Below, in pieces: positions 1 to 11,900 of a stretch of DNA of 64,000 bases. The stretch's first letter is position 1, and each line of letters opens with the position of its first letter. The stretch is taken from assembly GCF_001949145.1 (NCBI RefSeq), contig NW_019091462.1:280491-344490 (forward strand). Reading direction: 5' to 3'. The notes below the pieces were generated by a model. That model searched no databases, was not told the origin of the DNA, and saw nothing but the letters and a program-made list of their open reading frames with translations. This stretch comes from Acanthaster planci (Eukaryota > Echinodermata > Asteroidea > Valvatida > Acanthasteridae). The position numbers and the translations under genes were made by a program.

Positions 1-734
1 AATTAATGGAGAATTCTGACAATTAGTAATTTGAAAAAAATAACTATATGGCCTACATGTATGTATGATAGAAAAGCTCCTCAGCTGCTCTTCAAGATAT
101 TCCTGCAGGGATGTTACATTATTGTCTTTCTCTTAATTTTCCTTTCATTTTCTATTTATCATGTTTATGTTCTTATTCTGTTGCTTTTTGTGATTGTAAC
201 TTTATTGCACACATTGTAATCTACGTGATTACCTGTACTATAAAATAACATGAAATAAAACATAGTGAGTTTTATTTACAAATTTGCTTTCCACACAAGT
301 CAAGATTTTTTTGGAGAGATTGCATATCAGGACTATACATGTACATGTACATTGCAGACATTGGAAGGAAAAATTTTCACCGTAAAAGTTTGTTTGGTAA
401 TGATGTTTCTGGTCTCAGTTGAAAGTTTGACTTACATGTACACCCTTTATTGATACCTATTATCTTTTCAGTGCAAAACAAAGACACTGCATCGTGTGAA
501 TTAAAGGGAGTAGGGGAAATGGTGGTATCTATAGCATTTTTTCTTCAAAATAAGGGCAGGATCTTAAATTTATTCCATGGAATACTAGGAATCAATATTA
601 ATCTTTCTGTAAGGACAGTTTTTGCATATTTTAAAGCATGCTGTTATTTATTATCCGTGCTGAACATTATTTGGTATGGTTACTGGGCTTAAATACTGCA
701 TTTCCCTTCTTTCATTTTATTTGCATATTTTTAG
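1..734. other. Upstream flank or first intron of IDS, no exon identified
   Basis: The stretch is A+T-rich and ends in a pyrimidine-rich tract and an AG at 733-734, which reads as a 3' splice site for the first recognisable IDS exon. Two hydrophobic open frames occur here (31-219 and the run-in from 638). The second is in frame with IDS and could in principle supply a leader without splicing, but the AG acceptor and the residue pattern of the family make an upstream signal-peptide exon more likely. I see no promoter that I can support. Confidence 0.5.
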
Positions 735-3700
735 GGAGGGTGGAGGCTGACAGACCAAATGTCTTGTTCCTGGTGGTAGATGATCTAGCCCCAGTCATTT
801 CAAGTTATGGAGGAAAGGCCATTACCCCTAACATTGACCAGCTGGCGTCACAGTCTATCAGGTTTACCAACACTTATGCACAGGTATATATTTGGACCTC
901 TGGTAAATACGAGAGTATCATTTAGCACTTCTTATATCACGGTCATAGACCGTGAATTTTTTGTTGGTCACGAATTGATCACAAGTGCGCGTGTACATTC
1001 ATTTGTTATGTGCACTGGTGATGTTGCGTGGCCACAAAAATGATGGATGACAGTGATCTTCCTACAGTTGATGTGTTGTGTCTACTTCATTGTCACTGTG
1101 AAGTCTTGGGTACGAGGTTAGCTGTGATGGTACGACATGTACGTGCCAATTATTGTAGGAGATGTGCACTGTGTGGGGTACATTGAAGTACTGTGGCTGT
1201 TTGCATATGCTACTGTCTTCACTCTGACCATGACAGAGCCCCACCCTTTTTTATATACACTTCTGTTTGCACCCAACTTTGCTCTTGGAACATGAATATG
1301 CTTTAATTACCGTTTCTGCTGCAACCGCCATTGCTGGTTATCTATTTGGGAGTTTAGTTCCACCATGAGAATGCTCAGAGTAAAAAAAAAAAGCATCAAT
1401 GAGGGTGTAATAGGAAGGACGACTTCAATTCATGCTTTTGATGTTAGTAGAGGTAGCAATCTTTATTTGGTTTTTATCTAGTAAATTGTTTTAAATATAA
1501 ATTTCTTAAAAATTGAAATTGTGAATTATCAATGTGATTGATCTTTAAGGTTAATGTTATGTCTAAATATTGGGAGGTCCAGAAGCACAATTAACATGCT
1601 CATTAACTTACTTGTCTCATGTTAAAGGGATGTTTGTTAACAGTATGATATTAGTTGTCTTTAATCGCATTTCAAGATTTTGTCAAATTCATTTCAGAAA
1701 AGATGCTTTTGAATCAAAATTTATTGGGTTTTGTGCAGCAACCACTGTGTGCTCCATCTCGAGTGTCATTTCTGACAAGCCGACGCCCAGATACCACCAA
1801 AACCTACTTCAACAAAGCATCGTACTGGCGCACTCATGTGGGCAACTTCACAACTCTCCCTCAGTACTTCAAGGAAGCTGGTTACTTCGCGGCTAGTTTT
1901 GGCAAAGTTTTCCACAATGGTATGAATCACATTAAGAAAAAAATTTTGTATGAGCAAAGTTTAACCCATTAACCAAAATTGACATGAACTAAGAATTTAT
2001 TCTTGATGGCCACAACAATTTTAAGATGAAACTTTTAGGAGTGATATAATGTATGAGGATATTAGCTCTAATTTTTGTGTTCTCTTTATGGAGACCATGC
2101 TTCCCTGATACTGATGTTATTGCTTTTCCTGATTCTGATATGAAGAATGTTTTGAAATGCTGCTTAATGTAAGATGAAAAATGAAAACTCCAAAACTTAC
2201 AAAATTAATGTTCATGGAGTGTCAAGTTATCAAGCACCGGTTGTTCAAGTGTATTTTATTTTAATCTAGGTCATGTTTGTGGAACAGATAATGATTCTCC
2301 ATTCAGCTGGTCTGTACCGCCTTATCATGCACCTACAAAGCACTTTGGCTATGAAAAGGTATGATTGTATTAAAATTAGGTATCTTAAACTTAACGTAAT
2401 CAATGCATTTAAACAGTATTCCAGTCGAAGCCTTACGTTAGTCCCAGGCACTAACAGCACAAGCATTCTGGAAGCCTTAAAAATTCAGAAGTGGACAAAT
2501 GGGCCTGGGTCTGGACTTGACTTGTGTCTGACCGCGAGTTGGCCTTGCACTGAGAGAATACCTTTTTAAGCATCCAGATGGTGTTAGACTTTCTTTGCCA
2601 AGTGTAACGCCTTAGTTATCCATACTGACAGGTTTGCCCAGGCCCGGACGGGAAGCTGCATTTCAATCTCTTCTGCCCAGTCAACGTGTCCAGCCAGCCG
2701 ATGGGTACCTTGCCTGACATTCAGACCACAGACCACATCCTGGAGATCTTCCACAACCTATCCAGGGTCAGAGATGCTGGCCTGTCTGGGAAGGCCACCA
2801 TGCCTCACCTTCCCTTCTTCCTGGCAATGGGTTTCCACAAGCCCCACATCTCCTTCAGGTGACCATAATAATTTGACAAGGAAATAAGTGCCTGGAGCTA
2901 CTCTACATGTAGCATCACTGACCTAAGTCCTGGGAGCCTGTGATCGGGTAAAGGAAGGATAGTACCCCTTGATCAGATGTTAAGGGGAGAAAATTTCATG
3001 CTGCAGAAATTGACCAAGCAGAGGAGTTTGAAAAATAGGGTTTTCTCCTGAGCAGTAGTTGGGCTTCAGCGCTGATGTCAGTGCTTGAAGCACCCACCCA
3101 CAGCTCTGCATTTTGCTGTCTCATGATTCTCTAACTGCAAGACTGTATCCATCAGTCACAATCATTTGTGACCCAGCTTAACAAAATGAGTTGGAAGTCA
3201 CTAGTGCCACATTTTAGTTAACCGCCTTGAAAAGACTCTTGCTCAGTGGAAATCAATAGGAACCCTCAATTTTCAATAGGATGCCAAATGGAGTGATTCA
3301 TCAAAAGCAAGAGGTTAGCTTGCTTGAGCTGATCCACACTAGAGCAAAAGTAATGGAAAAAATGGCTTTAAGACTCGAGTTTTAGGAACAGTTGAATTGA
3401 CTGTTCCAGCTATCAGCCATTGGTGAACTTTTTTTTGCAATGGCTTCTATTTCTACGATGATGTCACAGAAAATGTTTTGTTTTATGAAATGAAGAAATA
3501 TGTTTGACACTGGACTATAGCTCTGGAGAGACCATGTACTTACACGTGTGCTTTGTGACCTTTGTCAGGTATCCCGAGGAATTTCTGGATTTGTACCCCT
3601 TGGAGTCTGTGGATATCGCTCCTAATGCATTCTTCTCCAGTACTCAGCCACCAGTCGCTTGGAATCCGTTTATGGATATACGAAGGAGGGAGGACATGAC

Positions 3701-5149
3701 AGCCCTTCATTTACCTTTTCCATATGGTCCAGTGCCAGAAAAATACCATGTGAGTTACATGGAATGCCTTATTTCCTGTGTATGTGTTTCAGTAGATTTG
3801 TTGATGAACAATGTGAATACTGTGCCATTCTGTAGCAAAGAAGAAAGGTTAGAGATTTATAAGATTTAGAGATAGAATTGTTGGTAAGCCTCACCAAAGA
3901 TGGGCAACAACAGAATACAATGAAGATGTCATTGTTTAGGATTAAGTAGCTTGACTTCATTTAGTGACCAATCTCCACCCCAATTTTTTTTGTTCACTGA
4001 AAAGTTCCTGTTTGATGCAGTTTAGGCAGGTATCCTTGCAAATTTCACAACCAAAGACCCATTGTTTATTTTTTGGCATGACTCAATGTGTTTGAAGAAT
4101 CTCTCTTATGCATCATTTTGATTTGTTACAGTTTCTAATACGGCAGGCATACTATGCCTCAACCACCTACATGGATTATGAACTAGGACGTGTCTTGGCT
4201 GGATTAGAAACAGCAGGCTTTGCAAACAACACAGTCATTAGTTTTGTCTCAGACCATGGTGAGTCCACTTTTCTGACACTCGGCTAAAATTTGAGCTGAA
4301 CTGAAACCAAATTTGAATAAGATTTAATAATCTACCTTCATAATAAAAAGTGTGTTTCTTGAAAATCATTTGTAAGAGCAGATTTTGGTCTTGTTTTTTG
4401 TAGGTTGGCAACTTGGTGAGCATCAGGAATGGAGCAAATACAGCAACTATGCCACCTCCACACAAGTCCCATTCATGCTTCACGTACCAGGCATCACTGA
4501 CAAGGGAAAAGGAAATGTTAGGAAGCCCAAATTCCCACTAAGGGACCCATTGCAAGAACGCAGCTTAAGGTCAAGGATCAAGGGTCAAGGCAAGACAGCC
4601 AACTTCAATGAAGGTTTGAGCAGTGATGCTCTGGTGGAATTGATCGATCTGTTCCCAACACTGGCCAGGTTGGCCAATCTTCCTGTACCACCACTGTGTC
4701 CTGTCAACTCATCACTAGTAGACACATGTGTGGAAGGGGTCAACCTCACACCTCTCATTAGAGCAACTCTGTCCAATTCAACGGGTAGTAGTCATTCAAG
4801 AACGTGGAAGAAGGCAGCTTTCACACAGTTCCCCCGTCCATCCGACACACCTCGGCCCGATAGTGACCAACCCACATTAGCCAACATCACCATCATGGGG
4901 TACTCTATGATCACGGCTGATGGCTACCACTACACAGAATGGGTTGGATTTGACAATATCACCTGCACAATGAATTGGAATGATGTCCATGCCAGGGAGT
5001 TGTACGTACTCCAATCAGATCCCTTGGAAGATAATAATGTTGCTGATGTATCGAGCAATGGAAAGCTTGTCAAAAGACTTTCCAATGAACTGCACGAGGG
5101 ATGGAGATACGCTCTCCCCAAGTTGCCTTATGACTTGCCATTAAAATAA
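735..5149 (+). CDS. IDS: Iduronate 2-sulfatase, 5'-incomplete
   Basis: Lysosomal sulfatase that removes the 2-O-sulfate from iduronate in dermatan and heparan sulfate. Exons seen: 735-883, 1739-1919, 2270-2358, 2632-2858, 3569-3749, 4132-4258 and 4404-5149 (stop TAA). All joins keep phase and have GT-AG ends. Together they give about 565 residues; the human enzyme has about 550 including its signal peptide. Landmarks: VDDLAP with the two metal-binding Asp residues, CAPSR (the C-x-P-S-R site converted to formylglycine), HKPHI, SDHGW with the distal metal Asp/His, EWSKYSN, and [13 protein letters not shown] near the C terminus. Exon 735 begins inside a codon, so a signal-peptide exon is missing and probably lies left of the window. 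The last exon is slightly longer than in human, with a basic insert after [10 protein letters not shown]. The 710 bp intron after exon 4 holds a dispersed repeat copy. The gene converges on SLC25A43. Family assignment is firm. Confidence 0.95.
3181..3290. repeat. Dispersed repeat, copy A
   Basis: This part of IDS intron 4 shares an interrupted stretch of about 100 bp with 38807-38915 in the LRBA first intron. Shared blocks include ACAAAATGAGTTGGAAGTCA at the start, then the ...CTTG...TGGAAAT... and ACCCTCAAT blocks. The ends are not sharp and I see no terminal repeats or tRNA-like boxes, so the class of element is unknown. Confidence 0.6.
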
Positions 5150-6451
5150 GAAGACAATATGTCTTTATTGATTTGATTTCTTACACAGTATTGCAATTCC
5201 ATTACTCCTTAAAGTGTAATCTGTTTTACCGTAGTTTACTTATTATTGGACTTAAAAATTGTGCTAAAAGTCTCGAAAAAAAATTTTAAAAAGAGAAATA
5301 CTCTTTTTTTAATTAATAGACTTTTTTCATGGTGCTTTTTTATATTCAATTCATACACATGGCAGTATTTGTACATGCGCATGATTTGTGGTTAACAAAT
5401 GATAGAGTGCTGTGCAGACTATGATTTTCAAATGGATCAGGCTAATCCCCCATGCCATTACACAGATCACATTGTTTGTATCTAAACAGATTATCTGAAT
5501 CCTTATAAGTACAAGGTTTCCTTTTTTACTGGAATGCGTCATCGTTTATAAATCTCTCTCATCCCATCTTCCTAGGATAATTACAATGCATTTCACACCA
5601 TCAGGTGTGTAATCATCGAGTGTGCAGATGTTCTATACACACATCATTAAAGAACAACTGTTCTAGTGGTGTAAACTTGTTTGTTCTAAGAGTCCAGAAA
5701 AGTTTTTTACTCATTGAAAACTTTATGAGCAAAAAAAAAAAAAAGTAATAAATAACAACTTTTTATATTGCTTTTATATTAATCAATCAATGTGAATGGT
5801 TGGAAATATATTGTCATATGATCTAAGTAACATTTTAAGCTTTATGAAAACAGCCACGGATATCTTTTATTAAATGCTGTCACATTTATGCCAAATATTG
5901 AATGGGAAAGAACACTTGAAAACTGTCAGTATTTAGAATAAAACATTTTATTATTATACAAGTACTCTGTATTACTTCATGTGTATGTCCAAGTTTATTA
6001 TCTTGTTTAGCAGGATTAGACTGGGGGCAGAGAAAAAGGATCTCTTCATGAACACTTGCTCCAAATTTCACCAAATTGTTGATCAACTAACAATTAACAA
6101 CAGATCCCTGATAGCATATGTCATCCTTTGATAAAACTGTGAACATTATTCAAAGCTTTAGGCACTAACAAGGGTGCAAACATTCACAATATCAGTCTGC
6201 TCGAGACTGGTGTACATTACATTGGATTTGGCAATGACGTGCAAACTTAGCCACCAACATGTAAGTGCCTTCACGGGGCTTTCTTTAATGACTTGAACAA
6301 CGTCCTGTATCATTCTTGCATAGAGCCAATAACATTGTTTTTCTGTTTTCATGGCCAGTTGTATTTTTTGGGGGGATTCAGCATCAAGCTGCTTGCAAGT
6401 CAAATCTCCACCTCGAACACGAATCACTGTCCAGTTTCTGTTAATCTGTCT
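5150..6451. other. Convergent 3' region of IDS and SLC25A43
   Basis: There is no coding sequence here. It should hold the 3' UTRs of both flanking genes. Plus-strand AATAAA hexamers occur at 5747-5752 and 5937-5942; minus-strand hexamers (TTTATT on the + strand) occur at 5947-5952 and 5994-5999. A poly(A) run lies near 5731-5744. The opposed signals around 5937-5952 could end both transcripts within a few bases of each other. Confidence 0.55.
5937..5952. terminator. Opposed poly(A) signals of two convergent genes
   Basis: AATAAA on the + strand at 5937-5942 is followed four bases later by TTTATT at 5947-5952, which is AATAAA on the - strand. It lies 0.8 kb beyond the IDS stop and 0.5 kb beyond the SLC25A43 stop. 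Use of these hexamers is inferred from position only. Confidence 0.4.
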
Positions 6452-8583
6452 TCATCTGGGTACATAGCTGGCAACTTCATCCGGCTTGAGGGTCTGGTCA
6501 ACACCAGGCAGTGGAGTGTCGTCAAACAGAGACTGGGTGTAGCCATTCTGGAAGAGAAACCCCCTCTTACAAGCTTCATACGCCATGAACATCAGTCCAG
6601 CGTAAGGTGCTATCTGTTACCAACACAAAAAAGTCCAATTGTAAACAACTACAAATTGCTACATTTATGCCCCCGCTTCCTTTTTGTCCTGGATGATTTC
6701 TTACCTTACAGATGTTTGCTGTGTTACCTCTCCACAATCCCTTCATCCCATACGCGTCGTTTGTCTTGCGAAAGGCCATGATCATTCCCCTAAACGGATG
6801 GATATCCACGCCCCCTCCATTCTTCATCACAAAGCTTTGGGCCTGTAAACAACACACCAATCCAAACCACCAGAATTAACTTCTCTGCTTAGAGTCCTAC
6901 CATGTCTCTGCCCTTCTTGACAATGTTTTAAGTGGCCTTTTATGCTTGAGCATTAGGTGTAAAAATGCTCAACACAGCTCAAAGAATGAAAGTGAAATGA
7001 AGTGGAACTTCTTGTGGAAGAGACTTAGTTGGTACTCCAATTATTTTCAGTGAAAAAAAAGGTTACTTATTTCATACCTTTCTTCCCACTTTGGTTACTT
7101 TTGTCCCATTGGAATCCAAAAACTTATCTTTCAGGAGGGTAAGCAGAGGGATAAACTAGCCAACACATCTTTCTCAAATTTTTCAAAATTTCCCAAATTC
7201 CTCAGTTTTCCATGTAGTGTTCCTGCTTTCCCTGAAGGTTTTCATAATTTTCCAAGTGTTTCCATAGGCCTCTTTCCCTGTACCTGAAGCTTTTTCCTGA
7301 TGGTGTCAAAGGGGAAGGACACCGTCTGTGCAACAGCAGCAGCTATGCATCCGTTGAAAAAGTTCTGGACTGGGGTGAGCATGTAACGTGGAGTGTCCCA
7401 AAGTGTGTCTAGTAACTCGTAGATCAGGAAGGTACAGGCACTGAAGGGCATGGAACCTAACCAAAAGTATCAAGAGAAATATCACTCGCATTTCTCTTGG
7501 GTACCAGCTGTATTATTACATCAACTTGTCAAGGAGTATACATGTATATGCAATAGACCAATTGCGCCCGCTAAGTAACATGACCAATAGTGGGTATTAC
7601 ATATCAACAAACACGACGTCCACCAAAAGAAAATGTTTAGTAAGTATCATTTACCAAAAATAATGCGGACGGTAGGTACTGTACTCAGACTACGAATGTA
7701 CCGGGTACTAAACCGTAACCCGCCTGTATAGTTTGTAAACAACACTCAAAACACACATTGTTATGGGGTTGATACCCACTATAGGTCACGTGATTTAGCA
7801 GGTGAAATCGGTCTATTTATCATGAAGAAATACTCATTTATAAATAACGATTTGTGAAATCACATTGCTGTTCATTCAGAAAGCAGCATCTATATTCAAG
7901 AAATTTCAACACAAGCACAATGCTATCTCAGACTCTCTGCAAAGCGATACTCTTTGATTAAACATTTTGGACAAAGTTCCTCCTTAATGATGACATCTCC
8001 CTTTTTCTTCCATCTTCTAAATATCCCCACCCAATTTTTGAGATGATGAATGCATCATCTCACCCAGCAGTGATACATAGAGCCCCCTGTAGAAAGCCAA
8101 CAACCCCTCTTCCTTGAGTATCAACTTAAAGGCGTGGACTATCCCTCGGTAGCGCCTCCTCTGTTTATTAGTTGACTGCACAATCAGTCGCGTCTTCACC
8201 ATGTCTGTTGGGTAGGTCACCACTGTTGCAACCATGCCTCCGAGACTACCAGCAAGTAAGGCTTTTGGGGGACTCATTCGGCCATTCTCATCAGCAAGCC
8301 TCGACTTGAGCTTGTAAAATGCTGAAAACTGTATTGTACTGAATGGGGACAGCCGTAAGCACCCAATCAGGTTGCCTTTCCAAAATGCCCTCAGGCCCTG
8401 CGACTGGTACAAGTTCACAAACGCCTTGAAGAACCCTTGTTTTGTTTCTTTCGTTCCAACCTGGGAGAGGACTTTTATCACATCCAAGGGGGCAGTAAGA
8501 CTTCTACTGGTCACGCCTGCCACAGTTGTGCAGGTGAAGGTCTGCAAGTAAGTCAGTCTATGGTCTCTGGCGGCCCCTCCCAT
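6452..8583 (-). CDS. SLC25A43: Mitochondrial carrier, SLC25A43
   Basis: Inner-membrane solute carrier of the SLC25 family; the substrate of SLC25A43 is not established. Exons in coding order: 8583-8064, 7456-7284, 6842-6705 and 6613-6452 (stop TGA). Total 993 nt, 330 residues, against 341 in human as I recall it. The three carrier signatures are visible: PLDVIK near residue 32, PTDMVK near residue 125 and PFDTIR near residue 222, each followed by a tripartite repeat half. Features specific to this subfamily are NGGGVDIHPFRG in repeat 3 and the C-terminal PGVDQTLKPDE. The start is the ATG at 8583 (context AATAATGG); the frame continues upstream without an earlier ATG, through a TTG codon. The 607 bp intron between exons 1 and 2 contains a TIR element. 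The gene is divergent with UFSP2 and convergent with IDS. Confidence 0.92.
7552..7818. mobile_element. MITE-like element with ~45 bp terminal inverted repeats
   Basis: The left end (AATAGACC...GCTAAGTAACATGACC...ATAGTGGGTAT, 7552-7597) is inverted at the right end (ATACCCACTATAGGTCACGTGA...GGTCTATT, about 7772-7818). The arms match at most positions over about 45 bp. The interior of about 175 bp has no open frame of note. It sits inside SLC25A43 intron 1. I could not define a clean target-site duplication, so the superfamily is open. Confidence 0.65.
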
Positions 8584-8959
8584 TATTGTCAAGATGGTTG
8601 GGAGGCAGGCAGTCCGGATCGAAATCTGTCCGACAAGAGTGAGTCAAAAAATAAAATTTATCTCAATTCATCATGCTGATTGCCACACGTGCTAGCTTGG
8701 TACACAGTTGCAAGTGCAAGTTGTCTGCTGCTTGTTTGTAATTACGACCGCGCTACTATGCGAATTGATAAATATACTACGTTTTATGAACTGACTTATT
8801 AAATACAAAAGATTATTCATCAAAATAAAATTTCAAAGGTTTAGAATAAATTTCATGATCGTTTTTTATTTGTTTATTAGGACTATTTTCATCAAAATGT
8901 TAAATTAAGTGAACTATTTCATCTAGCGTAATGGAACGTTGACCGCCGAAGCTTTCAAG
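8584..8959. promoter_or_regulatory. Divergent promoter of SLC25A43 and UFSP2
   Basis: The two start codons are 376 bp apart and face away from each other. CAAGATGG, the core of the YY1 site AAGATGGCGGC, occurs at both ends: 8590-8597, next to the SLC25A43 ATG, and 8956-8963, overlapping the UFSP2 ATG. An E-box CACGTG lies at 8686-8691. I see no TATA box placed for either gene. Promoter function is inferred from layout. Confidence 0.6.
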
Positions 8960-8967
8960 ATGGCGGC
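8956..8967 (+). promoter_or_regulatory. YY1-type site overlapping the UFSP2 start codon
   Basis: CAAGATGGCGGC at the start codon is a full match to the YY1 consensus AAGATGGCGGC, which in animal housekeeping genes often lies at or just after the transcription start and can contain the ATG. It would place the UFSP2 transcription start very close to the start codon. Binding is not shown here. Confidence 0.55.
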
Positions 8968-11900
8968 GCCCACGGTGTTCGTCTCTCGAAATGGGATTGT
9001 GGACGTGAGCATATTTTGCGACTTTACTGCCGTGTAATCTTTCGTTTTGTAACAGGATGATTGTATATATTGTAGAAATGTGTTAAAGTCAGAATAATTT
9101 GTAGTTCTCATATTATGCAGTACTTGCGGGGAATTGTTGAATTTAATTTGTGAAAGCGCCCGCTGTACAGTGTGTATGGACGTGGTTCTCCTATGGTAAT
9201 AGCTTTGCCGCGAGGCTTTGCCGCGTAGCCCGAGGCCTACATGCAGATGCCCATGCACACATGCAGTGAAGTGCACAGGCATGACAGGGCTTGCACTTTT
9301 ATTTCGATTCTCTAAAGAATGTCATCTGTTTTTATGGTTATCTTTATTCAATTTAGCATTTAGGCTAGAAGTAAAATTATTTTGAAAGGCCTACAAAAAC
9401 TGAAAAAGGCTTCATCATTGGTGTATTACTATTAAGCAAGCCTTTGTGAAATTTAAAAAAAATTTAAAACAATTTTTTAAAATTTCTAGTCAGGTAAATC
9501 ATGGAGGTAGAATCACAAAAATCAAACTCATGACAGCCATGTTGCTTTGGTATTCCTTAACGACAGGATGCTGGTTTAAATTCTAAATAGGTGTTTTCAT
9601 GTGTGTCAAACGCTAACATCTTTCACCTTACTGGATGTGCTCTTAGTTACATGTTTTTTGAGATCTTTTACACAATTTGGAATGAGAATCAGCAGAAAAT
9701 GCCACATTCTTACCGGAGATTCTGAATGTCAAACAAGTGTGACACAGTGCACTGCATGCATACATACTGTCAGGCTGTTACATGTGGCAAGCCTGCTCCC
9801 GTATTAAATGAACTTTAACCCTAACACTCCTCAATCCTTCACCTGTTGGAGGATTGAGGAGTGTTAGGGTTAAGGCCAATCAGACATTGGCTTTCTCAAT
9901 GGAACATTGGTCAACCAGTCGGTGAGTCGAGCAGAGAAGTTTTACTGCTGCCATACCTTTTTTCAGTATGTATTGCTGGCGCAAGTTCATGAATATGGAG
10001 GATTTTCCCTTAACTCTGCCCTCTTTCTATTACATCCAGCAGGTTGTCATTGTCATCTATTTAGGAAAGCCCAAAGACGCAAAAAGATTTGTTTACTTGT
10101 AGGAATGGTACCCTATTGCTGAAAAATGCACTTTTATTCAGTTGGCCTAAATTTAAAAAGCTGCTAATCGTCCAAATTGCTGTGTAAGTTTATGTGTACA
10201 TTTCAGGTTATATAAGGCTCATATAATGAATAAATTTGAATGGCATGAATATATTATTTTAAGCACTACTGTTTCATCTCCAGGCAATTAATCAAGTACT
10301 TAAGGAACCAGTCAAGCAAGTGAGTGGCTTTTTGCTTGGCTCATCCAATGACGGTCAGACCACTCTCCTCCAGTGCTCAGCTATTGACAATACATGTGAT
10401 TTGACAAATTCAGTGGCATTATGCACAGAACTGGAAAAACTGCATGGGCTTCTTCCAGTTGGTGAGTTCCTTGCATATATTTTGTGACTCTTAAGCAGTT
10501 CTTTGTAGAAATCTTTGAGTTGTGACCTCAGGGTGGACAATGGGCAAATTCTGACACTATTATGATGAGAGATGTAACTCACTTTGACAGATGTAATCCA
10601 CTTTTTGTTGTAGCTGGTCAGTTTGTGCCACTTTTTGCAAATACTTTTAGAAACGAAGCCTAGGGAAACTGCAAGCATGGTGTAATGAAAACATTAAGTC
10701 TCAACAAAGTAAATACTTCAGTGTAGTTTGTGAACATATAGTTGTTGTTGTATTTTAACAGGAATTGACGTATGTGGGTTGTATTTTGTATCAACACCAC
10801 CTGGCCCAGCGAGCGTCACTCAGTATTGTAAAGAACTGATAGATGATACAGTGCATGTAAGAAACATAGAGCATTATTTTACACTAAAAGGAATATTGTG
10901 TGTTCTCTTTGGGGATATTGACACCGCATTCATCTTTAAGGCATACACAGTTATTGTTTTTTTCATTGGGGAGATGGGTGTTTTGATGGGTGTTTTCTTC
11001 CCACATCCTGCCTACCCCTACCTTAACACCATTTCCAAGTATTCCACATAATTAAATTCTATCTACCATCGAGCCATTAGGATTTTTCCAAGCCATCTCT
11101 CCACGTGATTGTTTTAAGGGCATTGAAAAGCCTGATGGATTGGATGGACCTGGAAGGGTTAAGATTAAAAGAGTGGTTCTGTTAAATACCTCTGAGGAAG
11201 ATCACTGTAGCCTTTTAGTGCTGTTGTTTTTAAGACTTGACCATGTTTATTATCACAGACTGCCCTCCATACAGATCAGCTGATTATTGCAAAGATCCCC
11301 AAGGACCAGCCAGAATTAGTTCCTGACAACTTTTACTTGTATGATGTCAACTCTGCCGAGGCCAGTCCTTGCCAAGTTAAGATTGGAAATGACACTGGCA
11401 TCCAGGAGAACAATTTGATGACATTTAGAGTGCAAGGCAACCTGTCACTGAATGTCGTTTACCATGATGACAAAGGTACATGTACATAGAATGATATGTA
11501 GGATGTCATAGTCATAAATGTCTAGGGTTTGTACTTGTTATTATTACAGTTGTTGTTGTCATTGTTGACACAATTTTACCTTTTTTAGGGTTTTAATTGT
11601 ACTCTTTTTTTGCACATTTGCACATGCATCCATCTTAAACTTCCATTAAATACATGTAAATGTGAATAAATTTTTGGAGGGAATTGAACTTTTTAGTGAA
11701 CAGCATATTACCCAAATTTGCCCAAAACATAAATTGTGGAATTTTCCAAAGTTAAACCACAAAAAGTTTGAAATAAATTGCAAGAGGTATAGCTATTATT
11801 AAGCTATTATGTAGTAAATGTCGAATGATCGTTGTTGTTAATAATGTATAAACCTCTTAAGTTACTCATGTTAGTAGACATAACCAACTTCTAACACCAA

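Noticed and set aside
31-219. Hydrophobic 62-residue frame at the left edge, possible signal peptide
   Set aside because: A+T-rich sequence gives hydrophobic frames by chance, and I see no donor that would join it to IDS in phase.
7785-7793. GTCACGTGA, a possible TFEB/USF site regulating SLC25A43
   Set aside because: It lies inside the right arm of the TIR element, so it is more simply part of a transposon.
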